DNA from: Orthonyx spaldingii
Taxonomy: Eukaryota; Chordata; Aves; Passeriformes; Orthonychidae
Assembly: GCA_013397795.1 (NCBI GenBank)
Contig: VZTJ01003851.1
Span: 548,324 to 612,323, forward strand
Reading direction: 5' to 3'
Length of the DNA stretch: 64,000 nt
Positions 63,378-64,000 of this stretch are shown here, in pieces; positions within the stretch are counted from its first letter, which is position 1; each line of letters begins with the position of its first letter. The position numbers and the translations under genes were made by a program. Under the pieces are notes generated by a model, which made no database searches, had not been told where the DNA came from, and worked only from the letters and a program-made list of their open reading frames with translations.

Positions 63378-63515
63378 ATCCCTGCCTGGAAGTGTTCAAG
63401 GCCAGATTGGATAGAACTCTGATAAACCTGATTTAGTAGATGGCAAGGGGAATGGAAGTAGATTATCTTTTAGGTCCCTTCCAACACAAACCATCCCTGA
63501 CTCTATGATTCTATA
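63378..63515 (+). mobile_element. CR1 LINE 3' tail, sense
   Basis: Begins ATCCCTGCCTGGAAGTGTTC, the CR1 phrase just after the end of the reverse-transcriptase core. It continues AAGGCCAGATTGGATAGAAC, GTAGATTATCTTTTAGGTCC, CTTCCAACACAAACCATCC and ends CTATGATTCTATAATT, the octamer tail. It is 5'-truncated to about 138 bases, of the same general subfamily group as the antisense copy at 46735. Confidence 0.92.
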
Positions 63516-64000
63516 ATTACTCTATACATGCCAACTGCAAAGGAAGAAAAAAATACGTTCACTGTCTCATCTACTTAATTTAATTATCTTTTACATAGTA
63601 CTGGGAAAATATTCCATAGCTCTGGTAGCTATGAAACAAATACATTTTTAAAATCTCTCAGTAGAAATTGCAGATATGAAAGACCAACCACTGACTCTAT
63701 TTACAGAAGTGTTATGAATAAATGTTATTGAATCAGTGAAGCAAGTCTGCATTTATGTTGAATGACCTGAGATCAGGATTCAATTGTGTGTTAATTAATT
63801 ACTGATGACTCTCAGTTGGTGCGTATATTTTCAAAATCTTTTTTGATTTTCAAAATCTTTTTTAACTTTATCATGTTTACTAAATACTATGAGATATTAC
63901 AGCAATCATTTGAAATGTTTAACCTTATTGCAGTGACACTAGAGAGTGTATGATTATTATGGCTTTTATCCTAAAGAATCTGTACAGGAAGCAATCTTGT
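63516..64000. other. Non-coding right flank
   Basis: AT-rich sequence. Its only feature is the 19-bp tandem duplication at 63828-63865. Confidence 0.5.
63828..63865. repeat. 19-bp tandem duplication, one mismatch
   Basis: TTTTCAAAATCTTTTTTGA is followed at once by the same 19 bases with G changed to A at position 18. A slippage duplication, slightly older than the exact ones at 11333 and 24890. Confidence 0.88.

Noticed and set aside
1..64000. Prokaryotic-style systems (operons, CRISPR, phage, toxin-antitoxin)
   Set aside because: Base composition, CR1 and ERV repeats and the lack of coding density show avian nuclear DNA; no regularly spaced repeats other than microsatellites.

Overview
The window reads as nuclear DNA of a bird. 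The evidence is its interspersed repeats. Seven 5'-truncated CR1 LINE tails are present, three of them ending in the ATTCTATG-type octamer tail of avian CR1. There is also a full-length avian ERVL-type solo LTR. The rest is AT-rich single-copy-looking sequence with short tracts of microsatellite. I cannot name the species.

I see no protein-coding gene that I can defend, no tRNA or rRNA, no CpG-island promoter, and nothing bacterial (operons, CRISPR, IS elements). The longest open frames are about 150 codons, roughly what chance gives in 64 kb of AT-rich DNA. The region is best read as a gene desert or the inside of a very large intron.

Layout. 1-4.5 kb: a truncated antisense ERV LTR piece (305-434) and a CR1 scrap (2535-2602), ending at a poly-A run and a 77-N assembly gap (4519-4595). 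4.6-13.9 kb: mostly featureless, with a TTCA microsatellite and small tandem duplications. 13.9-23 kb: three CR1 tails, two of the same subfamily and orientation. 23-32 kb: no repeat I recognise except an AT-rich tract; it holds two of the candidate splice-bounded exons. 32.1-38.1 kb: two solo LTRs, one unclassified and one (37468-38056) with TG...CA ends and a perfect GCAGG target-site duplication. 38-46.7 kb: a long ATATAG hexanucleotide array and an isolated GC-rich pocket. 46.7-53.2 kb: two CR1 pieces. 53.2-64 kb: two further candidate exons, a possible class I retroviral gag (capsid) relic at 62274-62453, and a last CR1 tail.

The firmest result is the solo LTR with its intact target duplication. 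The most speculative items worth a check are the gag-like relic and five short segments flanked by good splice signals. No undescribed system stands out.
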